A stretch of 15,477 nt of DNA, from positions 1-15,477 of the forward strand of contig JACCYR010000439.1 of the NCBI GenBank assembly GCA_013696385.1, written 5' to 3'. This document shows positions 7,139 through 13,466 of the stretch, one piece after another. The DNA is from Acidobacteriota bacterium. Its GTDB lineage: Bacteria; Acidobacteriota; Blastocatellia; Pyrinomonadales; Pyrinomonadaceae. The notes beneath the pieces are model-generated. The model was not told where the DNA came from and made no database searches. It saw nothing but the letters and a program-made list of their open reading frames with translations. The stretch's first letter is position 1, and each line of letters starts with the position of its first letter. The translations under genes and the position numbers were made by a program.

Positions 7139-7732
7139 GTGTTTTTTCTATTCAAACCTTCGAATAAGAAAATCAACAAGATTAACGCATTACAATCATC
7201 GCGCCTGCCGTTTTCATACAACGAAACCGGCGCGACGAAAGACCGTAACGCGCCCAAAAGTTATCCGATAAACCATTTTCGTAAGGAGTTGGACAAAGGT
7301 CGGGAAACTTACAAAATTGCGATGGGCGCGCTTTGCTCGTGGCAGATGTATGCTTTAGATTGGACACAGGTTTTCCCGTCAAACGTGCCGATAAAGAAGG
7401 GCGAAATTGTCGCAGTTCTGGCAAACCATCTCGGTATTTGGTCGCTGAATCCGTGCCGCATTGTTTATGTAATTGACGAAGAAAACGAACAATTTCAACG
7501 ATTCGGCTTTGCAATTGGAACTTTGCCCGCGCATTCGGAAAAAGGCGAAGAACAATTTTTAATCGAACGGAATAAAGAAACAGACGCGATTTTTTATAAA
7601 CTTCATGCTTTTGCAAAACCGGAGAATTGGCTGGCAAAAATCGGTTCTCCGTTTGTCAGTTACATTCAAAAACGCTTTGCGGCGGAATCTTACGAAGCGA
7701 TACGGAAAGCCGTTGTTCAAAGGCAAAAATAA
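7139..7732 (+). CDS. DUF1990 (UPF0548) family protein
   Basis: A 197-residue protein whose sequence I recognise as DUF1990, a family of unknown function. The most typical segment is IVAVLANHLGIWSLNPCRIV (90-109), followed by FGFAIGTLPAHSEKGEEQFL (122-141), where a compact beta-barrel/START-like domain is expected. The N-terminal LPFSYNETGAT (23-33) also fits the family, so the full domain is present. The start is GTG at 7139; no ATG lies upstream in frame near it and the family N-terminus begins there. No signal or membrane segment is present. It is followed 19 bases later by an acetyltransferase, probably in one transcript, and is divergent from thiO. Confidence 0.8.
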   Translation: MFFLFKPSNKKINKINALQSSRLPFSYNETGATKDRNAPKSYPINHFRKELDKGRETYKIAMGALCSWQMYALDWTQVFPSNVPIKKGEIVAVLANHLGIWSLNPCRIVYVIDEENEQFQRFGFAIGTLPAHSEKGEEQFLIERNKETDAIFYKLHAFAKPENWLAKIGSPFVSYIQKRFAAESYEAIRKAVVQRQK

Positions 7733-7751
7733 ATCTCTGTTAACAATAAAT

Positions 7752-8282
7752 ATGTTTCGATACAAATTGGATAATTATTCTGAAATCTGTCTGCTTGAAG
7801 AGCGACATACCGAAATCTTGTTTTCTTTAGTTGAGCAAAATCGGGAGCGGCATCTTGAAATTCCGCAGCTTTTTTCGCTCGATGAAGCGCGGGAATCAAT
7901 CAGGCGCGACCTGGCTCTTTTTGCGGACAATAAAGGTTTGGGTGTCGGCATTTGGCATCAAGGAAAACTTGCGGGCGCGATTCGCTATCACGAAATTGAT
8001 TGGGAAAACCGCACCACTGAACTCGGCTACTGGCTCGGATTAGCTTTTGAAGGCAAAGGACTTATCACAAAAGTTTGCAAACTAATGATTGCTCACGCAT
8101 TTGAGGAACTAAATCTTAACCGAATAGTAATAATCTGCGACACGGAAAATCCCAGAAGCTGCGCGGTTGCCGAAAGGCTGGGTTTTACGCAAGAAGGCGT
8201 TTTGCGGCAATCGGAATGGCTCAAAGACCGATTTATTGACCAAGCGGTTTACAGTCTATTGGCTAATGAGTGGCGCGGCTGA
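7752..8282 (+). CDS. GNAT acetyltransferase, RimL/YdaF-like
   Basis: A 176-residue N-acetyltransferase of the ribosomal-protein-serine/alanine branch. Acetyl-CoA binding is shown by ELGYWLGLAFEGKGLITKVC (beta4 and the pyrophosphate loop FEGKGLIT, 99-106). The later ENPRSCAVAERLGFTQEGVL segment (132-151) is the RimL-type CoA pocket and C-terminal strand. LGVGIWHQGKLAGAI is the beta2-beta3 hairpin. The substrate could be a ribosomal protein, another protein N-terminus, or a small molecule. The open frame reaches back to 7605, but ATG 7752 lies just after the DUF1990 stop and begins the conserved fold, so it is preferred. There is no clear Shine-Dalgarno. A hairpin with a T-run follows the stop. 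Confidence 0.85.
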   Translation: MFRYKLDNYSEICLLEERHTEILFSLVEQNRERHLEIPQLFSLDEARESIRRDLALFADNKGLGVGIWHQGKLAGAIRYHEIDWENRTTELGYWLGLAFEGKGLITKVCKLMIAHAFEELNLNRIVIICDTENPRSCAVAERLGFTQEGVLRQSEWLKDRFIDQAVYSLLANEWRG

Positions 8283-8289
8283 AGTTAAT

Positions 8290-8371
8290 GCAGAAACACG
8301 CATGTTATTAAGTGTGTCGCACGATAAGGAAAACGCCCTCGACTTCCATGCGGGCTTCTGCCTAATTTTTT
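8290..8371 (+). terminator. Candidate terminator hairpin between convergent acetyltransferase and pta
   Basis: GCAGAA (8290-8295) pairs with TTCTGC (8356-8361), and CGCATG (8299-8304) with CATGCG (8347-8352), separated by a 3x3 internal loop. Six T residues follow at 8366-8371. The 42-base apical region is long for a standard terminator, so this may instead be a small structured repeat used as one. Confidence 0.5.
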
Positions 8372-8373
8372 AA

Positions 8374-9375
8374 TCAAGCCTTTCGCGCTTGCGACTGCAC
8401 CGCTGTAATCGCTATCGCGTCAACAATGTCTTCGGCTTGGCAGCCGCGCGAGAGATCGTTGCAAGGTTTGTCTAAGCCTTGCAGAATCGGTCCGATGGCA
8501 GTTCCGCCAGTTAATCTTTCGGTTAATTTATAAGCGATGTTGCCCGCATTCAAATCAGGAAATATCAAAACATTGGCGCGTCCGGCGACGCTTGAACTGT
8601 TTGCTTTTGATGCGGCAACCGACGGAACGAGCGCGGCATCAGCTTGCAGTTCGCCGTCAATTTCCAAATCGGGAACGCGGGCGCGGGCGGTTTTCATCGC
8701 TTCGATAACCTTGTCAACTAATTTGTGTTTGGCACTTCCTTTTGTCGAAAAAGACAGCATTGCCACGCGCGGTTCAACGTTTAATAAAGCGCGGCACGAA
8801 TCAGCCGAAGCGATAGCGATTTCCGCGAGTTCTTCGGCATTCGGGTCAATGACAACGCCGCAATCAGCGTAGATAAGCGCACCTTCGTATCCGAAATTTT
8901 TGTCGGGAACAACCATTAGAAAGAATGAAGAAACAATTTTAAAGCCTTGACGCGCACCGACACAGCGCAGCGCGGCAGCAACCGTGTGCGCCGTGGTGTT
9001 GGTTGCGCCTGCAACCGAGCCGTCGGCTTTCCCAAGTTTTACAAGCAGGTTTCCGTAATAAAGCGGGTCTTTAACGGTTTGTTCGGCTTCTTCAAGCGTT
9101 ACGCCTTTGGCGCGGCGCAGTTCGTGATAAAACATCGCCGTTTTGGCGAAATCGGCGGATTTGCGATGGTCGAGAATTTCCACGCCGTTTAAATTTGCGT
9201 TTGCCGCCCGCGCCGCTTGACGAATTTTTTCTTCGCTGCCGATTATGGTAATTTTAGCAATTTTGTCGCGGACGCACATTTCCGCCGACTGTATTACGCG
9301 AACATCTTCGCCTTCGGGCAAAATAATGTGCTGGAGATTTTCGGATGCTCTTAAGCGAATGTTTTGCAGGATCAT
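8374..9375 (-). CDS. pta: Phosphate acetyltransferase (short form)
   Basis: Interconverts acetyl-CoA plus phosphate with acetyl phosphate plus CoA in the cytosol. Its 333 residues match the short Pta form that lacks the N-terminal regulatory domains. The start HIILPEGEDVRVIQSAEMCV is the family N-terminus. KADGSVAGATNTTAHTVAAA (116-135) is the typical active-site region, and the C-terminal FPDLNAGNIAYKL, GPILQGLDKPCNDLSRG run is the classical Pta signature with the catalytic Ser/Arg/Asp area. The related phosphate butyryltransferase would be shorter and lacks this last motif. No acetate kinase gene is in view. The ATG at 9375 is preceded within six bases by a heptad repeat array and has no Shine-Dalgarno. 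Confidence 0.93.
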   Translation of the reverse strand: MILQNIRLRASENLQHIILPEGEDVRVIQSAEMCVRDKIAKITIIGSEEKIRQAARAANANLNGVEILDHRKSADFAKTAMFYHELRRAKGVTLEEAEQTVKDPLYYGNLLVKLGKADGSVAGATNTTAHTVAAALRCVGARQGFKIVSSFFLMVVPDKNFGYEGALIYADCGVVIDPNAEELAEIAIASADSCRALLNVEPRVAMLSFSTKGSAKHKLVDKVIEAMKTARARVPDLEIDGELQADAALVPSVAASKANSSSVAGRANVLIFPDLNAGNIAYKLTERLTGGTAIGPILQGLDKPCNDLSRGCQAEDIVDAIAITAVQSQARKA

Positions 9376-9380
9376 ATTTC

Positions 9381-9401
9381 ATTTATCATTTATCACTTAT
9401 C
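9381..9401. repeat. Heptad array, left arm of an inverted pair upstream of pta
   Basis: Three 7-base units on the plus strand, ATTTATC, ATTTATC, ACTTATC, sit five bases upstream of the pta start. They pair with the GATAAAT units at 9467-9494 (19 of 21 bases complementary over the best stretch). Confidence 0.7.
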
Positions 9402-9466
9402 AAATGCGATAATTTAAGTTTTAGGTTCAACATCAAGAATCGCTGGTGATAAAAATTTAACAATTA

Positions 9467-9494
9467 ATAAATGATAAATGATAAATCATAAATG
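9467..9494. repeat. Heptad array, right arm of the inverted pair
   Basis: Four units, ATAAATG, ATAAATG, ATAAATC, ATAAATG, inverted with respect to 9381-9401, enclose a 65-base loop in the pta/DUF1232 divergent gap. The rest of this 184-base gap holds only a weak promoter and a ribosome site. Confidence 0.7.
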
Positions 9495-9501
9495 TAAAGA
9501 C

Positions 9502-9531
9502 TTGCACAAACGGCGCGATATTCTTTAGACT
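9502..9531 (+). promoter_or_regulatory. Weak candidate promoter for the DUF1232 gene
   Basis: TTGCAC (9502-9507) and TAGACT (9526-9531) are 18 bases apart, with the gene start 28 bases further on. Each box matches its consensus only partly (three and four of six). Confidence 0.3.
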
Positions 9532-9544
9532 AAGTAAAACAAAA

Positions 9545-9551
9545 AAAGGAG
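9545..9551 (+). promoter_or_regulatory. Strong Shine-Dalgarno AAAGGAG
   Basis: AAAGGAG lies eight bases before ATG 9560, near-ideal complementarity to the 16S rRNA 3' end. It fixes the start of the DUF1232 gene. Confidence 0.75.
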
Positions 9552-9559
9552 CAAATAAA

Positions 9560-10090
9560 ATGACCAAACCGCAATCGGCGAAAGCCGTTAAACCGACACG
9601 CAAAGAAAAGTCGGAATTAAAAGACAGAATGAAAAATCTGCTGATGTTTCTGCCGAACATGGTAAAACTTTTCGGCAAACTTTTGACCGATAAGCGTGTT
9701 CCGACAACAGAAAAAATTTTAGTCGTCGGCGCAATAGTTTATGTCATTATGCCGCTTGATTTTATTCCCGATATGATTCCGTTTGCCGGTCAGATTGACG
9801 ATTTATATCTGGTTGCGCTGACTTTGCTCCGGCTTATCAACCGCACGGATGAAAAAGTTTTGCGTGAACATTGGACGGGCGGCGGCGATGTTGCGGGGTT
9901 AGCTGATTCGATTGCAAACATTGCACCGATGCTCCTTCCGAAAAGAGTTTCGCGCGTTCTTTCAGCTAAAGTTGAACTCACGCCTGCCGTCAAATCGTTA
10001 ACCGAAATCGTCGAAAAGAAACAGCCGTTGGTGATGGAAGTTTCGCAAGTCGAGAAGGGCGAAAAAGTTAAAATTGCTTCGCCTGCCTAA
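9560..10090 (+). CDS. YkvA / DUF1232 family membrane-associated protein
   Basis: A 176-residue protein with a DUF1232 domain at about 50-95. The diagnostic run is YVIMPLDFIPDMIPFAGQID (57-76), followed by DLYLVALTLLRLI, which forms a short hydrophobic hairpin. Family function is unknown; members are small, often membrane-associated proteins. The N-terminal 40 residues are basic (KAVKPTRKEKSELKDRMKN) and may sit on the membrane surface. The C-terminal 80 residues are specific to this protein, with a hydrophobic patch (ADSIANIAPMLLP) and a Lys/Glu-rich tail. The start is fixed by AAAGGAG eight bases upstream. The stop codon TAA at 10088-10090 overlaps the TAG of the convergent aminotransferase gene. 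Confidence 0.8.
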   Translation: MTKPQSAKAVKPTRKEKSELKDRMKNLLMFLPNMVKLFGKLLTDKRVPTTEKILVVGAIVYVIMPLDFIPDMIPFAGQIDDLYLVALTLLRLINRTDEKVLREHWTGGGDVAGLADSIANIAPMLLPKRVSRVLSAKVELTPAVKSLTEIVEKKQPLVMEVSQVEKGEKVKIASPA

Positions 10091-11214
10091 GAAGGCAAAT
10101 TTTTCACTAGTTTTTCAATGTCGTTCTGATTATTAAAAAAATGCGGCGCGACGCGGATTCGGTCATTGCGCGGCGACACAATGATTTGCTCGCGCTGTAA
10201 TTGGTCGGTAATTTGCGTCGGCGACAGATTGCCGCCGTATTTGATACAAACGATTTGCGATTTTTCGCCTGCTTTGCGTGAACTGACAATCTCGTAATTT
10301 TCCGTCGGCAGAATTTCGCATAAATAATCGGTTAAATCTTCCAAATAATTCTTGATTTTTTCCGCGTCCGTATTAAACAAAAGTTTCGCGCTTTGCTCTA
10401 ATCCGTAAAAGAGGGACGAACAGCCTGTTCCCGTTTCCCAAGCCAAAGCGTTCGGTTTATATTTCTGCTCAACATCTTCAAAATCCCAAGCGTTTTCAAC
10501 ACTAATCCAGCCGATCAGAGTCGGTTTAATTCGTTCCCGCGCTTTATCGGAAAGATACAAAATGCCGCAGCCTTCGGGCGAACACAGCCATTTGTGGCTT
10601 GCGCCCGCCGCAATGTCAATCATTTGCGCGGGCAAATCAAACGGCATCACGCCAAATGCTTGAATAATATCAACCGCGAAAAGCGCGTCAACTTTTCGCG
10701 CCGCTTGCCCGATTCTTTCTAAATCGGCGCAAAAACCTGAACCGTACTGCACCGCGCTGATTGAAACAAGTTTCGTATTTATATCAATCAAACCGATAAA
10801 TTCGTCCAAATCAATTCGCCCGTTTCTCTCTGGACATAAACGAAATTCAACGCCAAAATCATCTCTGACGCGCCGCCAAGCGTAAAAATTCGCGGGAAAC
10901 TCTTTGGCAAAACTTACAATATTATCGCTCGTCTTCCATTTTAAGCCGTTGGCGACGGTGGAAAATCCGTCAGATGTATTTCGCATAAATGCAATTTGCT
11001 CAGATTTTACATTGAGCATTTGGGCGACAATTTCGCGGGCGCGGTTTTTCGTCGCAACCCAATTATTAAAATTGGCTGAACCGTTTTCGGAAACATCCCG
11101 CAGTTGTAAAGCGACGGCTTCAACCGCCGTCGTCGGCATCGGCGCAACCGCCGCGCTATTTAGATAAGTGTAGTTTTTTGCAGCCGGAAAAAGTTCGCGG
11201 ATTTTATCGTTCAA
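10087..11214 (-). CDS. Class V aminotransferase-fold PLP enzyme (cysteine desulfurase-like)
   Basis: A 375-residue PLP enzyme of the class V/NifS-like fold. YLNSAAVAPMP (17-27) is the typical start. D182 in AVDIIQAFG contacts the pyridine nitrogen, and AGASHKWLCSPEGCGILY carries the PLP lysine K208 with preceding H207. The C-terminal region where desulfurases have their catalytic Cys reads SPRNDRIRVAPHFFNN, with no Cys, so sulfur transfer is unlikely. Isopenicillin-N-epimerase-like, kynureninase-like or transaminase/lyase activity fits better. The start is TTG 11214, supported by AAAGGAG at 11224-11230 with nine bases spacing; no ATG competes. The last four bases overlap the convergent DUF1232 gene. 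Confidence 0.85.
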   Translation of the reverse strand: MNDKIRELFPAAKNYTYLNSAAVAPMPTTAVEAVALQLRDVSENGSANFNNWVATKNRAREIVAQMLNVKSEQIAFMRNTSDGFSTVANGLKWKTSDNIVSFAKEFPANFYAWRRVRDDFGVEFRLCPERNGRIDLDEFIGLIDINTKLVSISAVQYGSGFCADLERIGQAARKVDALFAVDIIQAFGVMPFDLPAQMIDIAAGASHKWLCSPEGCGILYLSDKARERIKPTLIGWISVENAWDFEDVEQKYKPNALAWETGTGCSSLFYGLEQSAKLLFNTDAEKIKNYLEDLTDYLCEILPTENYEIVSSRKAGEKSQIVCIKYGGNLSPTQITDQLQREQIIVSPRNDRIRVAPHFFNNQNDIEKLVKNLPS

Positions 11215-11223
11215 TTGATTAAA

Positions 11224-11230
11224 CTCCTTT
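11224..11230 (-). promoter_or_regulatory. Shine-Dalgarno AAAGGAG selecting a TTG start
   Basis: On the minus strand AAAGGAG lies nine bases upstream of TTG 11214, making the rare TTG start convincing for the class V aminotransferase. Confidence 0.7.
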
Positions 11231-11236
11231 TATTTT

Positions 11237-11265
11237 TTGACATTTAGCGGACTTATCCGTAATTT
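11237..11265 (+). promoter_or_regulatory. Candidate promoter for lepB (TTGACA-N17-TAATTT)
   Basis: A perfect TTGACA at 11237-11242 is followed after 17 bases by TAATTT (11260-11265), a weak -10. The predicted mRNA would start near 11272, giving a leader of roughly 57 bases that contains the inverted repeats described at 11268-11300. Confidence 0.35.
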
Positions 11266-11267
11266 TA

Positions 11268-11300
11268 AAGTTGGCTTGGAAATTGTTCCAACTTAAAGCC
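11268..11300. repeat. Nested inverted repeats in the lepB leader
   Basis: Two pairings compete for the same bases. AAGTTGG (11268-11274) can pair with CCAACTT (11288-11294), and TTGGAA (11276-11281) with TTCCAA (11286-11291). The words AGTTGGCT and GTTCCAACTT recur in the palindromic element downstream of carA (13266-13332). Confidence 0.5.
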
Positions 11301-11328
11301 TCAATTTATACATCGAAATTATTTAATT

Positions 11329-12027
11329 ATGTTTGATTTTCAAAGGAAAAACCAATTCGACTTCGGCGTTGTTTCAGCGGCGGATGACCGCGACATTGAA
11401 GTTGTTCGCTTGAGGACTGAATCGAGGCAAGGGCTTTGGTCGGAAAGTTTGAAACTTCTACGCGATATTATTTTAATCATTGCCGTTTTTGTTTTATTCG
11501 GCGTTTTTGTCGCGCAGCCGGTTGTTGTCGAAGGAACTTCGATGCTGCCGCAGCTTCACGACGGCGAGCGTTTGCTCGTCAATAAAATGGTTTATTATAA
11601 GTTCCAGAGCGTCAGTTGGGGACATCTTGAGCGCGGCGACATTGTAGTTTTTTGGTATCCGCACGACCCTGAAAAAAGTTATGTCAAACGGGTTATCGGT
11701 TTGCCGGGCGAAACGGTTGAACTGCGGAGCGGAAAAGTTTTTATCAACGGCACGGAATTGAATGAAACTTATCTTGATACGGAACACAATCAGAGTTTGC
11801 CGAATTTTCCGATGAAGCGAGTTGAAGAACATTACTATTTTGTGATGGGCGACAACCGCGATAATTCTTCCGATTCGCGGTATTGGGGTTTAGTTCCCGA
11901 AAAATACATTTACGGCAAGGCGTTTTTCCGTTATTGGAAACCTTCGGAGATCGGTTTTTTGGAACACGGCAAATATAATATCGAAGAAGTAAAGCCAGAT
12001 GATATTCGCGCCGAAAGCGATGAATAG
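11329..12027 (+). CDS. lepB: Signal peptidase I
   Basis: Membrane serine protease that removes signal peptides from exported proteins on the periplasmic side. Of 232 residues, one membrane segment (about 45-62, LRDIILIIAVFVLFGVFVAQ) follows a charged cytoplasmic N-terminus. The Ser-Lys dyad is S71 in VEGTSMLPQLHDGE and K120 in SYVKRVIGLPGE. Box E, GDNRDNSSDSRYWG, is at 174-187. All conserved boxes are present and in order, so the enzyme should be active. The C-terminal 30 residues are acidic and variable. The start ATG 11329 has no visible Shine-Dalgarno; the next in-frame Met lies after the membrane segment, so this start is needed. The gene is divergent from the aminotransferase and 119 bases upstream of carA. 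Confidence 0.94.
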   Translation: MFDFQRKNQFDFGVVSAADDRDIEVVRLRTESRQGLWSESLKLLRDIILIIAVFVLFGVFVAQPVVVEGTSMLPQLHDGERLLVNKMVYYKFQSVSWGHLERGDIVVFWYPHDPEKSYVKRVIGLPGETVELRSGKVFINGTELNETYLDTEHNQSLPNFPMKRVEEHYYFVMGDNRDNSSDSRYWGLVPEKYIYGKAFFRYWKPSEIGFLEHGKYNIEEVKPDDIRAESDE

Positions 12028-12043
12028 TAAATCGTAAATCGTA
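12026..12043. repeat. Heptad array, left arm of inverted pair between lepB and carA
   Basis: Units AGTAAAT, CGTAAAT, CGTA start at the lepB stop codon. Bases 12027-12040 are perfectly complementary to 12124-12137 (14 pairs). Confidence 0.7.
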
Positions 12044-12086
12044 TTGCGTTCTCACATTAACGAAGCACTGCAACAAAAATAAGTTT

Positions 12087-12100
12087 AAGCGTTTTGAGTT
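12087..12100 (-). repeat. Dispersed 14-base word, first copy
   Basis: AAGCGTTTTGAGTT here is the reverse complement of the AACTCAAAACGCTT found twice in tandem at 13323-13336 and 13338-13351. It lies in the loop of the lepB-carA inverted heptad pair. Confidence 0.6.
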
Positions 12101-12123
12101 GAATCTAATTTTGTTGGGGTGCT

Positions 12124-12138
12124 GATTTACGATTTACG
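12124..12138. repeat. Heptad array, right arm of inverted pair upstream of carA
   Basis: GATTTAC GATTTAC G (two ATTTACG units offset by one base) ends nine bases before the carA ATG and is perfectly inverted to 12027-12040, enclosing 83 bases. Confidence 0.7.
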
Positions 12139-12146
12139 AAATTAAA

Positions 12147-13253
12147 ATGAATTTATCAAAAAAAGCAATTTTAGTTCTCGAAGATGGCAGAACATTTCGC
12201 GGCGAATCTTTCGGGGCGGAAGGCGAAGCATTTGGCGAAATGGTTTTTAATACTTCAATGACCGGCTATCAAGAAATTTTGACCGACACATCTTATGCCG
12301 GACAACTTGTTTGTATGACGTATCCGCTCATCGGAAATTACGGCGTGAATGAAGAAGATACCGAATCACACCATCCGTGGGTTGAAGGTTTTGCCGTCCG
12401 CGAAGCTAGCCGCATTGCTTCAAACTGGCGTTCAACCGAAACTCTGGATTCATATTTGAAACGCTACAAAATTGCCGGTATTGAACACATTGACACCCGC
12501 GCACTTGTCCGCCACATTCGGAGCAAAGGCGCAATGCGAGCCGCTATTTCAAGTGCTGATTTGGACGAAAAACGCCTTTTGGAAAAAGTAAAAAGTTCGC
12601 CCGAAATGAAAAACCGCGAACTTGCCAGCGTGGTAACAATCAGAGAATCTTTTGAATATCAAGCAGACGGCGCGAAAAAATTTCACGTCGTTGCTTACGA
12701 TTTCGGCGTAAAAACCAATTCTTTGCGCGAATTTTCAAAATTCGGTTGTCGTCTGACGATTGTTCCCGCCGAAACTTCCGCCGAAGAAGTTTTAGAAATG
12801 AAACCCGACGGGATTTTTCTCTCAAACGGTCCGGGCGACCCGTCTTCGATGAAAAAAGTTGTTGCGGAAATCAAGAAGTTGACCAAAAAAAACGTGCCGA
12901 TGTTCGGAATTTGTCTCGGACATCAGATTTTAGGACAAACATTCGGCGGCAAAACTTACAAATTAAAATTCGGACATCGCGGCGGAAACCAGCCGATTAA
13001 AGATTTAACGACGGGAAAAATTGAAATTGCTTCGCACAATCACGGCTTTGCCGTTGAAGCGAAAAGTTTGCCTCAAGAGGTTGAGATAACTCACATCAAT
13101 CTTAATGACCAAACGGTTGCTGGTCTGCAGCACAAAACTCTGCCGATTTTCAGCGTTCAATATCACCCCGAATCCGCGCCCGGTCCGCACGATTCGCACT
13201 ATCTTTTCGAGCGTTTTATTGAGTTGATGGATAAGACAACCAAAATTGTTTGA
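12147..13253 (+). CDS. carA: Carbamoyl-phosphate synthase small (glutaminase) subunit
   Basis: Hydrolyses glutamine and channels ammonia to the large subunit CarB for carbamoyl phosphate, used in arginine and pyrimidine synthesis. Its 368 residues match the family. The N-terminal CarA domain has FNTSMTGYQEILTDTSYAGQ and YPLIGNYGVN. The C-terminal class I glutamine amidotransferase domain (about 180-365) has LSNGPGDPSS, the nucleophile elbow FGICLGHQ (C256), ASHNHGFAV, and H340/E342 in QYHPESAPGPHDS. The triad is therefore complete. ATG 12147 has no Shine-Dalgarno and lies nine bases after a heptad inverted repeat. carB does not follow: a 213-base structured gap and then trmFO come next. Confidence 0.95.
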   Translation: MNLSKKAILVLEDGRTFRGESFGAEGEAFGEMVFNTSMTGYQEILTDTSYAGQLVCMTYPLIGNYGVNEEDTESHHPWVEGFAVREASRIASNWRSTETLDSYLKRYKIAGIEHIDTRALVRHIRSKGAMRAAISSADLDEKRLLEKVKSSPEMKNRELASVVTIRESFEYQADGAKKFHVVAYDFGVKTNSLREFSKFGCRLTIVPAETSAEEVLEMKPDGIFLSNGPGDPSSMKKVVAEIKKLTKKNVPMFGICLGHQILGQTFGGKTYKLKFGHRGGNQPIKDLTTGKIEIASHNHGFAVEAKSLPQEVEITHINLNDQTVAGLQHKTLPIFSVQYHPESAPGPHDSHYLFERFIELMDKTTKIV

Positions 13254-13265
13254 AAAGTTTTCGAA

Positions 13266-13332
13266 GTTTTGAGTTCCAACTTTAGTTGGCTCTTAGCTAG
13301 GGAAAAGCCAACCTTTAGTTGGAACTCAAAAC
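13266..13332. repeat. Palindromic (REP-like) hairpin downstream of carA
   Basis: GTTTTGAGTTCCAACT (13266-13281) is perfectly inverted at 13317-13332. Inside it, GTTGGCT (13285-13291) pairs with AGCCAAC (13306-13312). The apex is 14 bases with an internal 3x4 loop, giving 23 base pairs in all. It may act as a transcription stop or mRNA 3' stabiliser for carA, or be a dispersed repeat. The rest of the 213-base gap holds the tandem repeat next to it and the trmFO promoter. Confidence 0.75.
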
Positions 13333-13351
13333 GCTTGAACTCAAAACGCTT
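13322..13351 (+). repeat. Tandem duplication, 15-base unit twice
   Basis: GAACTCAAAACGCTT occurs at 13322-13336 and again at 13337-13351 without spacer. The first copy overlaps the right arm of the hairpin at 13266-13332, and 14 bases of the unit recur inverted at 12087-12100. Confidence 0.8.
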
Positions 13352-13429
13352 GACGCGCTTTTTAAAATTAACGTTACAAAGCCCTAGTCTTTTCATTTGT
13401 TTCTGTTTTCAATCAAACTTTCTTTCCTA

Positions 13430-13459
13430 TTTTCAGTCTTGATAATTTTGCGTTAAAAT
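13430..13459 (+). promoter_or_regulatory. Candidate promoter TTTTCA-N18-TAAAAT for trmFO, likely leaderless
   Basis: TAAAAT (13454-13459, five of six to consensus) ends seven bases before the trmFO ATG, with TTTTCA (four of six) 18 bases upstream. Transcription would start at about the A of the start codon, and there is no Shine-Dalgarno between. Confidence 0.45.
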
Positions 13460-13466
13460 CTCTCAA

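Noticed and set aside
7605..7751. Upstream extension of the acetyltransferase frame into the DUF1990 gene
   Set aside because: It would overlap a well-recognised gene by over 120 bases; the conserved GNAT fold starts at ATG 7752.
9381..9494. CRISPR array
   Set aside because: The repeats are 7 bases with no spacers, arranged as an inverted pair; no cas gene is present.
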